DNA of 38,195 bases from Lachnospiraceae bacterium (GTDB lineage: Bacteria; Bacillota; Clostridia; Lachnospirales; Lachnospiraceae), in assembly GCA_017480445.1 (NCBI GenBank), contig JAFVAO010000032.1, forward strand, positions 1 to 38,195. The letters are read 5' to 3'. The notes below the pieces were generated by a model. It was not told the DNA's origin and searched no databases. It worked only from the letters and a program-made list of their open reading frames with translations. The stretch's first letter is position 1. Each line of letters begins with the position of its first letter. A program made the position numbers and the translations under genes. Shown one piece after another: positions 16,568 to 24,427 of the stretch.

Positions 16568-17903
16568 CAAGAAAAAGAGCCTGAATCTTTATCTGTTGTA
16601 TGATCGGCAGGGAATCAAGAGGCATCTGGAAGAAATGGCCGAGAAGGGGTGGATGCTGGAAAAAACGCCTAGCCATTTTTGGACTTACCGAAAGATCGAG
16701 CCGCGGAAGATAACTTTTGAGGTGGTGTATTATCAGAAGGCGACGAGCTTTGATCCGGAACCGAGTGAGGAACAAAAGGAGTTTATAGCGTTTTGTGAAC
16801 AGACGGGGTGGAAATTTGTGTCATCTTGGGCACAGATGCAGTTCTTTTATAATGAACAGCAAAATCCGATCCCGCTTGACACGGACCCGGTCATGGAGAT
16901 CGAAGCGATCCACAAAACGATGCGCAAGGGATTTTTGCCTGTTTATTGGTGGCTGGTGATCTTGGCTCTTTTTGGGTGCATGAGTGGCTTGCTTAGTATG
17001 ATAAATCATCCCATTAATTTCTGGGGGAATTTTATACACTGTTTTACATTGGCTACATGGGTGATGTGTCTGGCCTTTTATATAACGGAGATCCTAGCGT
17101 ATAACAGCTGGCGCAGGCGGGCCCGATCTGCCGCGCAGCACGGAGAGTTTCTTGCGTCGGCAAACACAGCAAAGAAACAGAAGATCAAAGGGGCAATATT
17201 GCTTGCCTGGGTTTGCATTGGAATAGGGCACTGGGCGTTTTCGGGAAATATATTATATCAGTTGATCGGTGTGGGAAGTGTGTTGTGTATGCTTCTTCTG
17301 ATCCTTGGGGTACAGGGAACAAAGGCGTACCTGAAGAAAAAGAAGGTTTCTGCGCGTAAAAATCTTGTCATAACTTTGCTGGTGGATGTGGTTTTGGCAG
17401 TGCTTTTGTATGGTACGTTTCTTTTTCTTGTAATAAAATTTTCCATACAGTTTGCTTCGACGAAACAGGCGGTGGATGTTGAGCGTGTCGCGCTGTACAT
17501 ACAGGATTTGCTTCCGACAGGTTATGAGGAATACGGAGTAGATGGGGTTAAACATGAAGAGTCGATCTTTCTTGTGCATGATACGGTGTATCAATATGCA
17601 TGGGATGAGGAAACCGATGAGGAATGGTATTTTGATTACGAAACGGTGCAGGTGAAGGTCCCTTTGATCTATGAGATGTGCAAAAAAGAGATGCTCTCAC
17701 ATGTAGATAATGAAGCATGGGCGTATGCGCAGATCGGAGCGGAGGAATGGCAAGCGCGGGAGGTATATCAGGCGGTCTCATTGCAGTATGGATCATGGCC
17801 GATGTATTTGATTTGCTACGATGATCGGATGGTTGAGGTGGTGTTGGACTGGGAGCCGGACAAGGAACAACAGGCATATATTGTTGAAAAGCTTGCGCGA
17901 TAG
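16560..17903 (+). CDS. DUF2812 membrane protein
   Basis: A 447-residue membrane protein whose N-terminal 110 residues form a DUF2812 domain (LYDRQGIKRHLEEMAEKGWMLEKT, ITFEVVYYQKATSFDP, FIAFCEQTGWKFVSSWAQMQFFYNE). Membrane helices follow at about 125-145, 150-177, 215-255 in two segments, and 263-290. A final C-terminal part of about 150 soluble residues contains several Trp-Tyr and acidic motifs (DEETDEEWYFDYETVQVKV). DUF2812 genes are regularly paired with padR genes, as here by overlap. The function is unknown; the padR partner presumably controls its level. The soluble C-terminus is probably outside the membrane or a ligand-binding domain, but this cannot be decided by eye. Confidence 0.85.
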   Translation: MRDKKKSLNLYLLYDRQGIKRHLEEMAEKGWMLEKTPSHFWTYRKIEPRKITFEVVYYQKATSFDPEPSEEQKEFIAFCEQTGWKFVSSWAQMQFFYNEQQNPIPLDTDPVMEIEAIHKTMRKGFLPVYWWLVILALFGCMSGLLSMINHPINFWGNFIHCFTLATWVMCLAFYITEILAYNSWRRRARSAAQHGEFLASANTAKKQKIKGAILLAWVCIGIGHWAFSGNILYQLIGVGSVLCMLLLILGVQGTKAYLKKKKVSARKNLVITLLVDVVLAVLLYGTFLFLVIKFSIQFASTKQAVDVERVALYIQDLLPTGYEEYGVDGVKHEESIFLVHDTVYQYAWDEETDEEWYFDYETVQVKVPLIYEMCKKEMLSHVDNEAWAYAQIGAEEWQAREVYQAVSLQYGSWPMYLICYDDRMVEVVLDWEPDKEQQAYIVEKLAR

Positions 17904-17953
17904 TTCATGCAGAGGAAATACTCTGAATAGGGTGCATACAAGGGGACAGTAAG

Positions 17954-19000
17954 ATGGCAGTGACAGAGAATGAAAAAGTTTATTTTGACAGTGATTATAT
18001 CGCAGGAGCGCATCCGAAAGTGCTGGCCAGACTGGCGGAAACGAATCTGGAGCCGCTTGCCGGATATGGATGCGATCATTATTGCGACGAGGCGGCGGAC
18101 AAGATTCGGACAGCCTGCGCATGTCCGGAGGCGGAGGTCTGTTTTCTGACGGGCGGGACACAGACCAATCAGATCGTGATCAGTACCATGCTGGCGGAAT
18201 ATGAGGGCGTGGTGGCTGCCGGAACGGGACATGTGAGTGTGCACGAGGCAGGTGCGATCGAGTATACCGGACATAAGGTGTTGGAGCTTCCGGCGAAGGA
18301 TGGAAAGATAGAAGCGGGAGAACTACGTGATTTTTTGGAGAATTTTTATGCGGACGGCAACCACGAACATATGGTGTATCCGGGAATGGTCTACATCTCC
18401 TATCCGACGGAGTACGGCACGCTCTACAGCAAACAGGAACTGGCGGAGATCTCGCGCATCTGCGGGCGATACAAGATCCCGCTGTTTATAGACGGCGCAA
18501 GGCTGGGATATGGACTTGCCAGCAAGGAGGCGGATCTGACCCTGCCGGAGCTGGCCGCTTTGTGCGATGTGTTTTACATCGGCGGTACAAAGGTGGGGGC
18601 GCTGTGCGGTGAAGCTGTGGTGTTTACAAAGAACAACATGCCGAAGTATTTCATCACGCAGGTGAAGCAGCACGGTGCGCTGCTGGCCAAGGGACGGCTG
18701 CTGGGTGTACAATTTGACGCATTGTTTACAGATGGACTCTACATGGAGATCAGCAGACATGCCATCAAAATGGCGGAACTGTTGAAGCGGATTTTCCGCG
18801 AAAAAGGATATGAGTTCTTCCTGGAGTCCCCGACGAATCAGCAGTTTGTTATACTAGAGAATCAGAAGATGAAAGAGCTGAGTCAACATGTGGGCTTTAG
18901 CTTCTGGGAGAAGTATGATGAGAAACATACGGTGGTGCGATTTGCCACCAGTTGGTCCACGCGGGCGGAGGATCTGGAGGTATTGCAGGCGTATCTGTAA
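17954..19000 (+). CDS. ltaE: Low-specificity L-threonine aldolase family (PLP lyase)
   Basis: A 348-residue fold-type I PLP enzyme of the threonine aldolase/beta-eliminating lyase family, which splits L-threonine or L-allo-threonine to glycine and acetaldehyde. Motifs: the N-terminal FDSDYIAGAHPKVLARL and LAGYGCDHYCDEA, cofactor contacts LTGGTQTNQ, FIDGARLGYG with the PLP-binding Asp, and YIGGTKVGA with Schiff-base Lys213. AAGGGGA at 17940-17946 is the ribosome binding site. The length is normal. The following genes are co-directional with gaps of 61, 36, 14 and 27 bp, suggesting one transcript through tetR. Confidence 0.92.
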   Translation: MAVTENEKVYFDSDYIAGAHPKVLARLAETNLEPLAGYGCDHYCDEAADKIRTACACPEAEVCFLTGGTQTNQIVISTMLAEYEGVVAAGTGHVSVHEAGAIEYTGHKVLELPAKDGKIEAGELRDFLENFYADGNHEHMVYPGMVYISYPTEYGTLYSKQELAEISRICGRYKIPLFIDGARLGYGLASKEADLTLPELAALCDVFYIGGTKVGALCGEAVVFTKNNMPKYFITQVKQHGALLAKGRLLGVQFDALFTDGLYMEISRHAIKMAELLKRIFREKGYEFFLESPTNQQFVILENQKMKELSQHVGFSFWEKYDEKHTVVRFATSWSTRAEDLEVLQAYL

Positions 19001-19061
19001 AATTGCAAAACAGATGCGGCCTGAAAATTGTACGTAATAGAGACAGAGGGGAGTTGGAGAA

Positions 19062-19427
19062 ATGATTTTGATGCACATTGCGTCTGCGGAAAAATCTGCT
19101 GCTGTGCGCAGTATAGCAGAGCAGATTGGAGAGACGGTCAAGCTGATCGGCTATCAGGACTTGAACCGTACACTGCTTGGCTTACATACAGGCAAGCCGG
19201 TGACAAAAGAGATCAAACTACCGCCTTTGTATCAGATGCCGGAGCTTTTGGTGTTTGTCGGGATGCCGGGGGAGCGGTTGGATCAATTCTTGGATGCGTA
19301 TCGGGCCGCAGGGATAGAACCGGTGGCGCTGAAAGCGGTGAGCACCCTGCATAACAGCGGTTGGACGGTGTTCGAATTGATCGAGGCGCTGAAAGCGGAG
19401 CGGGCAGGGATTAAGGCACAACAGTAA
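19062..19427 (+). CDS. DUF3783 domain protein
   Basis: A 121-residue soluble protein. The central and C-terminal part, MPELLVFVGMPGERLDQFLDAYRAAGIEPVALKAVSTLHNSGWTVFELIEALKAER, matches the DUF3783 pattern of a short alpha/beta domain (about residues 57-112). Its N-terminus (ASAEKSAAVRSIAEQIGETVKLIGYQDLNRTLLGL) resembles the preceding variable part of that family. The ATG has GGAG repeats at 19050-19059. No catalytic motif is visible and the function is unknown. It lies between threonine aldolase and the Nim-like flavoprotein in the probable operon. Confidence 0.8.
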   Translation: MILMHIASAEKSAAVRSIAEQIGETVKLIGYQDLNRTLLGLHTGKPVTKEIKLPPLYQMPELLVFVGMPGERLDQFLDAYRAAGIEPVALKAVSTLHNSGWTVFELIEALKAERAGIKAQQ

Positions 19428-19463
19428 CGCGATAAATGAGCAATTGATTGGGAGGAGCAGAAC

Positions 19464-19943
19464 ATGGAATTTCGTAAAATGCGCAGGACAAAGCAGGAGA
19501 TCAGCAAGGAGGAATGCTTTCAGATCTTGCGGACAGAGAAACGGGGAGCGCTTGCTGTGATCGGAGACGGCGGATACCCGTACGCGATACCGCTGAATTT
19601 TTATTTTGATGAGGCGGAGGAGAAGGTGTATTTCCACTGCGCGAAGGAGGGACACAAGCTGGATGCTATCAAGAGCTGTGACAAGGTGTGTTTTACGGTG
19701 TGGAACCAGGGAGAGCAGAAGGACTGCGACTGGTCTTATTATGTGACCAGTGTGGTGATCATGGGCAGGGCGGAGCTTGTGACGGATGAAAAGATCACTT
19801 ATGAGAAGGCAAGAGAATTAGGACGAAAATATTTTCCCACGGAGGAAGAGGTCAATGAAGAACTGGAAAAGGCTGTTCAGCGTGTGCAGATGGTAGGCAT
19901 TCGCATTGACCATATGACGGGAAAGCATGTGCATGAGCGGTAA
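19464..19943 (+). CDS. Pyridoxamine 5'-phosphate oxidase-like / Nim-type flavoprotein
   Basis: A 159-residue split-barrel flavin-binding protein. The core is KRGALAVIGDGGYPYAIPLNFYFDEAEEKVYFHCAKEGHKLDAIKSCDKVCFTVW, the pattern of the NimA/PNPOx-like family, with the conserved His in HCAKEGHK. Members bind FMN or related cofactors and reduce small molecules; some confer 5-nitroimidazole resistance by reducing the nitro group, but most are uncharacterised. GGGAGGAG at 19450-19457 gives a strong RBS. The substrate is unknown here; a resistance role should not be assumed. Confidence 0.88.
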   Translation: MEFRKMRRTKQEISKEECFQILRTEKRGALAVIGDGGYPYAIPLNFYFDEAEEKVYFHCAKEGHKLDAIKSCDKVCFTVWNQGEQKDCDWSYYVTSVVIMGRAELVTDEKITYEKARELGRKYFPTEEEVNEELEKAVQRVQMVGIRIDHMTGKHVHER

Positions 19944-19957
19944 GATAGGAGTGCGCG

Positions 19958-20764
19958 ATGAACAACATTGAAATTGCGAAACAGACCATGAAGATCACGA
20001 AAGAGAAAGCATATGAGATCAGCGGTAAGCGGATCGATCTGCCGGAAATGGATTTTCGGGCTGTGGAGGTGTTCTCGCCGAAAGCAGGGAAAGACTTGCT
20101 TGCGTGGGATATCTCGGAGAAGTTCGGGGAGCGGATGTGCCGGATCAGCGTGGTGAATGAGGATTCTTTTCAGGCGGCGCGGAGATTTGAAAAGCCCTTC
20201 GTGATGAACTTCGCCAACGCACATACTCCGGGCGGCGGCTTTTTGCTGGGTGCCAATGCGCAGGAGGAAGCGCTATGCAGGTGCAGCACTTTGTATGCGT
20301 CTATTACGTCCAAGGCGGCTTCAGAGATGTATGTTTATAACAATACACGCTTGGCTTCTGTAGAGTCGGATTATATGCTGCTGTCACCGCAGGTGTGCGT
20401 GTTCCGGAATGAGAGGTATGAGCTGTCAGAACCGGAGAAAATATTTCAGACAGCAGTCATCACGATACCTGCGCCAAACCGCTTTGGGGCGGCGATTATG
20501 GCTTCCGGGAAACTCATTGAGGAGACAATGGTGCGCAGAATCCGCATCATGCTGCGGATCGCGGCGAAGAAGGGATATCGCAATCTGATCCTCGGCGCGT
20601 GGGGATGCGGAGCGTTCGGAAATAAGCCGGGGGATGTATCTGGGTATTTTCAAAAAGTGCTGATAGAGGAAGAGTACGGACGATGCTTTGATGAGGTGTG
20701 TTTTGCGATTTACGGAAGTACGGACGGGAAGAATATTACAGCGTTTCGGGAGCGTTTTTCGTGA
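19958..20764 (+). CDS. Bacterial-type poly(ADP-ribose) glycohydrolase (TIGR02452/DUF2263)
   Basis: A 268-residue macrodomain-fold protein of the microbial PARG family. The signature GGG-X7-QEE is intact: Gly92-Gly94, then Gln102, Glu103 and Glu104, with one of the glutamates expected to be catalytic. It is followed by ALCRCSTLYASI. The preceding NFANAHTPGG and the C-terminal NLILGAWGCGAFGNKPGDVSGYFQKVL match macrodomain ligand loops. Such enzymes remove ADP-ribose polymers or ADP-ribose from targets. The start has AGGAG at 19946-19950, 14 bp after the Nim-like gene. No ADP-ribosyltransferase gene is in the window, so the modification it reverses is not known. Confidence 0.88.
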   Translation: MNNIEIAKQTMKITKEKAYEISGKRIDLPEMDFRAVEVFSPKAGKDLLAWDISEKFGERMCRISVVNEDSFQAARRFEKPFVMNFANAHTPGGGFLLGANAQEEALCRCSTLYASITSKAASEMYVYNNTRLASVESDYMLLSPQVCVFRNERYELSEPEKIFQTAVITIPAPNRFGAAIMASGKLIEETMVRRIRIMLRIAAKKGYRNLILGAWGCGAFGNKPGDVSGYFQKVLIEEEYGRCFDEVCFAIYGSTDGKNITAFRERFS

Positions 20765-20791
20765 TGGGACGGGCATAAAGGAGGAGACAAC

Positions 20792-21343
20792 ATGAAGAAA
20801 CGTACATCAAAACAAATTTTTGCGGAGACGCTGTTGGAATTGTCAAAGCGCATGCCGGTAGATAAGATCACAGTGAAGCAGATCGTGGATGAGAGCGGTC
20901 TCTCTTTGCAGACATTTTACAATCATTTTCTGGACAAGGCAGATCTGATCCTCTGGATCCATAAGTCCGTCTTTGATGAGATCCTGGACAAGGTCGGGAG
21001 AGACGGTTATACATTGCGTGACGCCACTCTGGACAATATCCGGTTTTATTATGAGCACCGGGAATTCATGCTGAACGCTTTGGAGAACACGCAGGGGCAG
21101 GAGTCCTATGCAAAAGCCTCCGCGGAGAATCTGTATCAGGTTTTGAGTAAGTTTATAAAGGACAGGCACGGGTTGAAGGAATTGTCGGAGAGGGAGATGT
21201 TTTGCCTGAAGGTGTATTCTGTTGCAGGCACCTATGCGTATGCCGAGTGGGCGTCTCATATGGAGAATACGCCGCCGGAAGTGTTTGCAGAGTATCTGGG
21301 AGACATCTTGCCTGCGCCGCTGGCGGTGTATTTCTCGAAATAA
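20792..21343 (+). CDS. TetR/AcrR-family transcriptional regulator
   Basis: A 183-residue repressor. The N-terminal helix-turn-helix reads TSKQIFAETLLELSKRMPVDKITVKQIVDESGLSLQTFYNHFLDKADLILWIH (about 4-56), the TetR pattern with recognition helix SLQTFYNHF. The C-terminal ligand domain (about 70-175) resembles the DhaS-like TetR C-terminal class but cannot be assigned a ligand. AAGGAGGAG at 20779-20787 gives a strong RBS. It ends the threonine-aldolase gene run and lies upstream of the flavoprotein gene at 21581. The inverted repeats in the gap between them are candidate operators. Confidence 0.92.
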   Translation: MKKRTSKQIFAETLLELSKRMPVDKITVKQIVDESGLSLQTFYNHFLDKADLILWIHKSVFDEILDKVGRDGYTLRDATLDNIRFYYEHREFMLNALENTQGQESYAKASAENLYQVLSKFIKDRHGLKELSEREMFCLKVYSVAGTYAYAEWASHMENTPPEVFAEYLGDILPAPLAVYFSK

Positions 21344-21388
21344 AATTAGAGTATTTTGCGATTAAATCCAAAAGTTGATCAATCAAAC

Positions 21389-21422
21389 AGATCCTGCATT
21401 GTATTCTTGCACAGCAGGATCT
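21389..21422 (+). terminator. Stem-loop after tetR, possible weak terminator
   Basis: AGATCCTGC (21389-21397) pairs perfectly with GCAGGATCT (21414-21422) around a 16-nt loop. It is followed by an AT-rich stretch rather than a clean T-run, so termination is uncertain. Confidence 0.4.
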
Positions 21423-21437
21423 ATTATATACATGAAT

Positions 21438-21494
21438 TGATTGCACACAATTTAATTGCATCAAAGTCAGGCTTGAAATCATTGTGTGCAATCA
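21438..21494. promoter_or_regulatory. 14-bp perfect inverted repeat upstream of the flavoprotein gene
   Basis: TGATTGCACACAAT (21438-21451) and ATTGTGTGCAATCA (21481-21494) are perfect inverted repeats around 29 bp. It could be a pair of regulator half-sites (TetR or another regulator) or an RNA stem-loop in the leader of the gene at 21581. Confidence 0.55.
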
Positions 21495-21580
21495 GTTCCC
21501 CCCTCTATAGGAAGAAGCATACCGTTTTTAAGAGATAGAGCGATTGGAAAAGAAAATACAGGGAAAGGACGGAACGAGAT

Positions 21581-22930
21581 ATGTATGATTATGATGTGAT
21601 TTTTATCGGCAGCGGACATGCGTGCAATCACGGAGCAATTGCACTGAAGATGGCGGGCAAGAAGGTTGCCATGGTGGAACAGTTTAAGAACGGCGGCACA
21701 TGTACAAATTTCGGCTGTGATGCCAAGATCGTGCTGGACGGTCCGTTTGAATATCAGGAGGGTCTGGAGCGCTATGCGGATCTGGGGATTGCGAAACCGG
21801 AAATTGACTGGAAGCAGTTAATGGCCTATAAGAAGCAGATCATCGGCGCATTTGACCCGATCCTGGAGCAGGCCTTTACCGGCATGGGAATCGATATGCT
21901 CAAAGGGCATGGAAAACTGACCGACGCGCACACGGTAGATGTGGACGGCAAGCCGTATACCACAGAGTACATTGTCATCGGGGCCGGTGCGCGGGATTCT
22001 AAGCTGGAAATTCCGGGGAAAGAGTTTATCCGCGACAGCAAAGATTTTCTCGATCTGGATGAGATGCCGGAGCATATCGTTTTCATTGGAGCGGGTATTA
22101 TCTCCATGGAGTTCGCGTCCATGGCGCTGCAGCTGGGTAAGAAAGTGACGATCATCGTTCACGGAGACAGAGCGCTGCGCCAGTATCCGCAGGAATATGT
22201 GGAGAAAATCATTGCCAGGATGGAGGCGCAGGGAGCAAAGTTCTATTGGAGAGAGGATATCGGACGGATCAATCAGACCGACGCTGGCTATGAGGTGCTG
22301 ACTGAGAGTGGACTGGCGGTTACATGTGACTATGTTCTGGAGGCGACAGGCCGTGTGGCGAATTATGAAGGACTTGGCCTGGAGGAGCTTGGGATAGCGG
22401 CTTCCCCGAAGGGGATTGTGGTCAATGATTATATGCAGACGGCGGTGCCGAATATCTATGCCAGCGGCGATGTGGTGGCGAAGCGTGTGCCGAAGCTGAC
22501 GCCTACAGCGGAGTTTGAGTCCAACTATATTGCGGCTCAGATCATCGGTCTGAGTGATGCGCCGATTTGCTATCCGGCAATTCCGAATCTGGTGTTCACG
22601 TTGCCGCGGATCGCACAGGTCGGCGTGACGGTGAGCGAGGCAAACGCTGCACCCGAAGCGTATAAGGTGGTGGAGGTTCCGTTCGGCCAGCAGAATGAGT
22701 GGGTGAACAACAGAGAAAAAGATGCTGCGATCACCTATATTTTTGACAAGGAGGGATATCTTGCGGGAGCGGCGCTCTACACCGCGGAGGCGGCGATGAT
22801 GCTGGATTTCCTGACACTGATCATCAACAAGAAAATGACGGCACTGGAGTTGCGTCAAATGATCTTTGCATTCCCGACGCAGACGTATTCGGTGGTTTCC
22901 GGATTGATTCCGCTTTTGAAGCAGATGTAG
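21581..22930 (+). CDS. Pyridine nucleotide-disulfide oxidoreductase-like flavoprotein
   Basis: A 449-residue FAD/NAD(P)-binding protein with the dihydrolipoamide dehydrogenase/mercuric reductase layout. The FAD-binding Rossmann motif VIFIGSGHACNHGA is at 7-20. The redox-active pair is Cys41 and Cys46 in GGTCTNFGCDAK. A second Rossmann motif IVFIGAGIISMEFA lies at about 168-181, and the FAD-pyrophosphate segment PNIYASGDV at about 290. The C-terminal dimerisation domain is present, but the motif that normally holds the catalytic His and Glu (HAHPTxxE) reads FAFPTQTY. Classical disulfide reductases need that pair, so the electron acceptor is probably different. GGGAAAGGA at 21561-21569 is the RBS. 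The physiological substrate is unknown. Confidence 0.87.
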   Translation: MYDYDVIFIGSGHACNHGAIALKMAGKKVAMVEQFKNGGTCTNFGCDAKIVLDGPFEYQEGLERYADLGIAKPEIDWKQLMAYKKQIIGAFDPILEQAFTGMGIDMLKGHGKLTDAHTVDVDGKPYTTEYIVIGAGARDSKLEIPGKEFIRDSKDFLDLDEMPEHIVFIGAGIISMEFASMALQLGKKVTIIVHGDRALRQYPQEYVEKIIARMEAQGAKFYWREDIGRINQTDAGYEVLTESGLAVTCDYVLEATGRVANYEGLGLEELGIAASPKGIVVNDYMQTAVPNIYASGDVVAKRVPKLTPTAEFESNYIAAQIIGLSDAPICYPAIPNLVFTLPRIAQVGVTVSEANAAPEAYKVVEVPFGQQNEWVNNREKDAAITYIFDKEGYLAGAALYTAEAAMMLDFLTLIINKKMTALELRQMIFAFPTQTYSVVSGLIPLLKQM

Positions 22931-22996
22931 GGGAGACATGTCGAGGCAGCAAAGCGTCGGTATTCGGTTGACAATTTGAAGTGTATTTTTTAATAT

Positions 22997-23053
22997 AAAA
23001 GCAAGCGGCAGAGGGCAAGGTTTGCTCGCCTTCTGTCCAGCTTGCTTTTTTGA
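22997..23053 (+). terminator. Rho-independent terminator of the flavoprotein gene
   Basis: AAAAGCAAGC (22997-23006) pairs with GCTTGCTTTT (23040-23049). The stem continues inward as a long, slightly bulged stem over GGCAGAGGGC and is followed by a T-run. Confidence 0.9.
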
Positions 23054-23093
23054 TTTACCGAATCATGCGGGCAAATGGTTTGGTGCAGTGTAA

Positions 23094-23244
23094 GATATGG
23101 CAAAATACACAATCAGATTATGAGTTTGCGCTGCGGAACTGAGACCAGTGAAACATTGGAAGCCAATGGTTCCAATGTTTCGCGCATTGGGCTCAGAGGA
23201 GCGTCCTGCGCATCCGAATAATCGTTTGTGTATTTCGCCATATC
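23094..23244. repeat. 151-bp nested inverted repeat (MITE-like or structured RNA)
   Basis: The arms at 23094-23112 and 23226-23244 are complementary over 19 bp with one mismatch. Further inside pair GATTAT (23115-23120) with 23217-23222, TGCGC (23127-23131) with GCGCA (23208-23212), CTGAG (23139-23143) with CTCAG (23192-23196), and GAAACATTGGAA (23150-23161) with 23170-23181 perfectly. Similarity of the ends continues loosely outward to about 23079 and 23260. The 22931-23376 gap also holds the terminator before it and the corA leader hairpin after it; no protein-coding frame is convincing. Confidence 0.75.
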
Positions 23245-23293
23245 GTAACTTGCAAACACCTCTTACATTTTAATTCTTATAGAAAATCGCGCC

Positions 23294-23333
23294 CGCATGA
23301 GTGCATATGGAGCAGGCGTTGGGCATTCATGTG
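23294..23333 (+). promoter_or_regulatory. Stem-loop in the corA leader
   Basis: CGCATGAGTGC (23294-23304) can pair with GCATTCATGTG (23323-23333) over 11 bp including two G-T wobbles, with an 18-nt loop. It lies 43 bp before the corA ATG. It does not resemble the much larger Mg-sensing M-box. Confidence 0.4.
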
Positions 23334-23376
23334 ACGATAACGCGGGGATATATAGGCGAATGGAAAGGATGAGAAT

Positions 23377-24294
23377 ATGTATTATCGTATCGGACAGACA
23401 ATGGAAGAATGTCGAGTTGAGGATTGCTTAAAAGGAGACAAAAAATATGTCGCGGTGCTCGGCATGGAGGAATGGCTGGAGCGGCGGGACAGCTTTGACA
23501 TGGGGATCGAGCAGGATATTGAGCTCTCGGAAATATACGGCACCAAGGCGGAGGTCAATTTTGACTCGCTTACGGGTACGTTTGCGATTCCCAACAGAAA
23601 TGATCTGTCGGCAGAGGATCATACCTTTGCGTTTGCGCTGGATGAGAAGGGAATCGTGTTTATAGACGAGAGCGGGACGGTGGAGGCGGTGATCCGGGGA
23701 ATCCGTCAGAAAAAACGGTGGAAGCTGCCCAGCTTGGAGCGGTTTTTGTATGATTTCCTCGAACAGATTGTGCACGGAGATCTGCGGCTGATGGAGAGTT
23801 ATGAGCGGGAGCTTGCGCAGATCGAGAGAAAGATAGCGGAAAACGCGGATGAGGAAGATATGCAGCGCGTGAATGACATCCGCAGCGATATCAGAGATCT
23901 GCGTATTCATTATGAGCAAATGATTGATCTCGGGCAGGAACTCGAAGAAAATGAAAACAATTTCTTCAAGGAGGAGAATCTTCGGTATTTCCGCATGTTT
24001 ACCAACCGGGTGGAGCGATTGTATGACAATGCCGCATATTTGCGGGATTACACGGTGCAGTTGGGGGACATGTACCATATGCAGCTCGAAACCACACAGA
24101 ACCGGATTATGTCTGTGCTGACGATCGTGTCCACGATCTTTATGCCGCTGACACTGATTGTCGGCTGGTATGGCATGAACTTTAAGTATATGCCGGAACT
24201 GGAATATCGGTATGCATACCCTGCAGTGGGAATTGTATGTGTGCTGATCGTCGTCGTGGGACTTGGATTTTTTAAAAAGAAAAAGTTGTTATAA
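23377..24294 (+). CDS. corA: CorA-family divalent metal ion transporter
   Basis: A 305-residue CorA-type channel for Mg2+ or Co2+. It has a long N-terminal cytoplasmic domain. A coiled-coil region (about 140-235; RELAQIERKIAENADEEDMQRVNDIRSDIRDLRIHYEQMIDLGQELEENENNF) leads to the stalk helix. Two C-terminal membrane helices follow, with the selectivity motif GMN at Gly266-Asn268 in GWYGMNF. The last residues, FFKKKKLL, form the basic sphincter region. Its length is typical for small CorA proteins. GGAAAGGATGAG at 23360-23371 is the RBS. Metal preference cannot be decided from sequence. Confidence 0.93.
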   Translation: MYYRIGQTMEECRVEDCLKGDKKYVAVLGMEEWLERRDSFDMGIEQDIELSEIYGTKAEVNFDSLTGTFAIPNRNDLSAEDHTFAFALDEKGIVFIDESGTVEAVIRGIRQKKRWKLPSLERFLYDFLEQIVHGDLRLMESYERELAQIERKIAENADEEDMQRVNDIRSDIRDLRIHYEQMIDLGQELEENENNFFKEENLRYFRMFTNRVERLYDNAAYLRDYTVQLGDMYHMQLETTQNRIMSVLTIVSTIFMPLTLIVGWYGMNFKYMPELEYRYAYPAVGIVCVLIVVVGLGFFKKKKLL

Positions 24295-24320
24295 TCATAT
24301 AAGTAGAATGATATAAGGGC

Positions 24321-24379
24321 TTGACAGATTGGTTTATCCAGAGTAAACTATAGAAAAGGTTTACTTTAGATAAACCAAT
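24321..24379 (+). promoter_or_regulatory. blaI-type promoter with two operator dyads
   Basis: TTGACA (24321-24326) and TAAACT (24344-24349) lie 17 bp apart. Two 17-bp dyads of the form GTTTA-N7-TAAAC lie at 24332-24348 and 24359-24375. Together they make a larger dyad from 24328 to 24379, with outer arms ATTGGTTTATC and GATAAACCAAT and inner arms AGTAAAC and GTTTACT. One site covers the spacer and -10 and the other covers the start region, as expected for a BlaI/MecI repressor. Confidence 0.85.
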
Positions 24380-24427
24380 TTTATTTTGTATATCATAACA
24401 AGATCGCAGAAGAGAGGAGATGGAGCG

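Noticed and set aside
19464-19943. Nim-type nitroimidazole resistance gene
   Set aside because: Only the fold is supported. Most members of this family have no resistance role, so it is recorded as a flavoprotein only.
23254-23376. Mg2+-sensing M-box riboswitch before corA
   Set aside because: The gap holds only one short stem-loop and none of the conserved M-box blocks.
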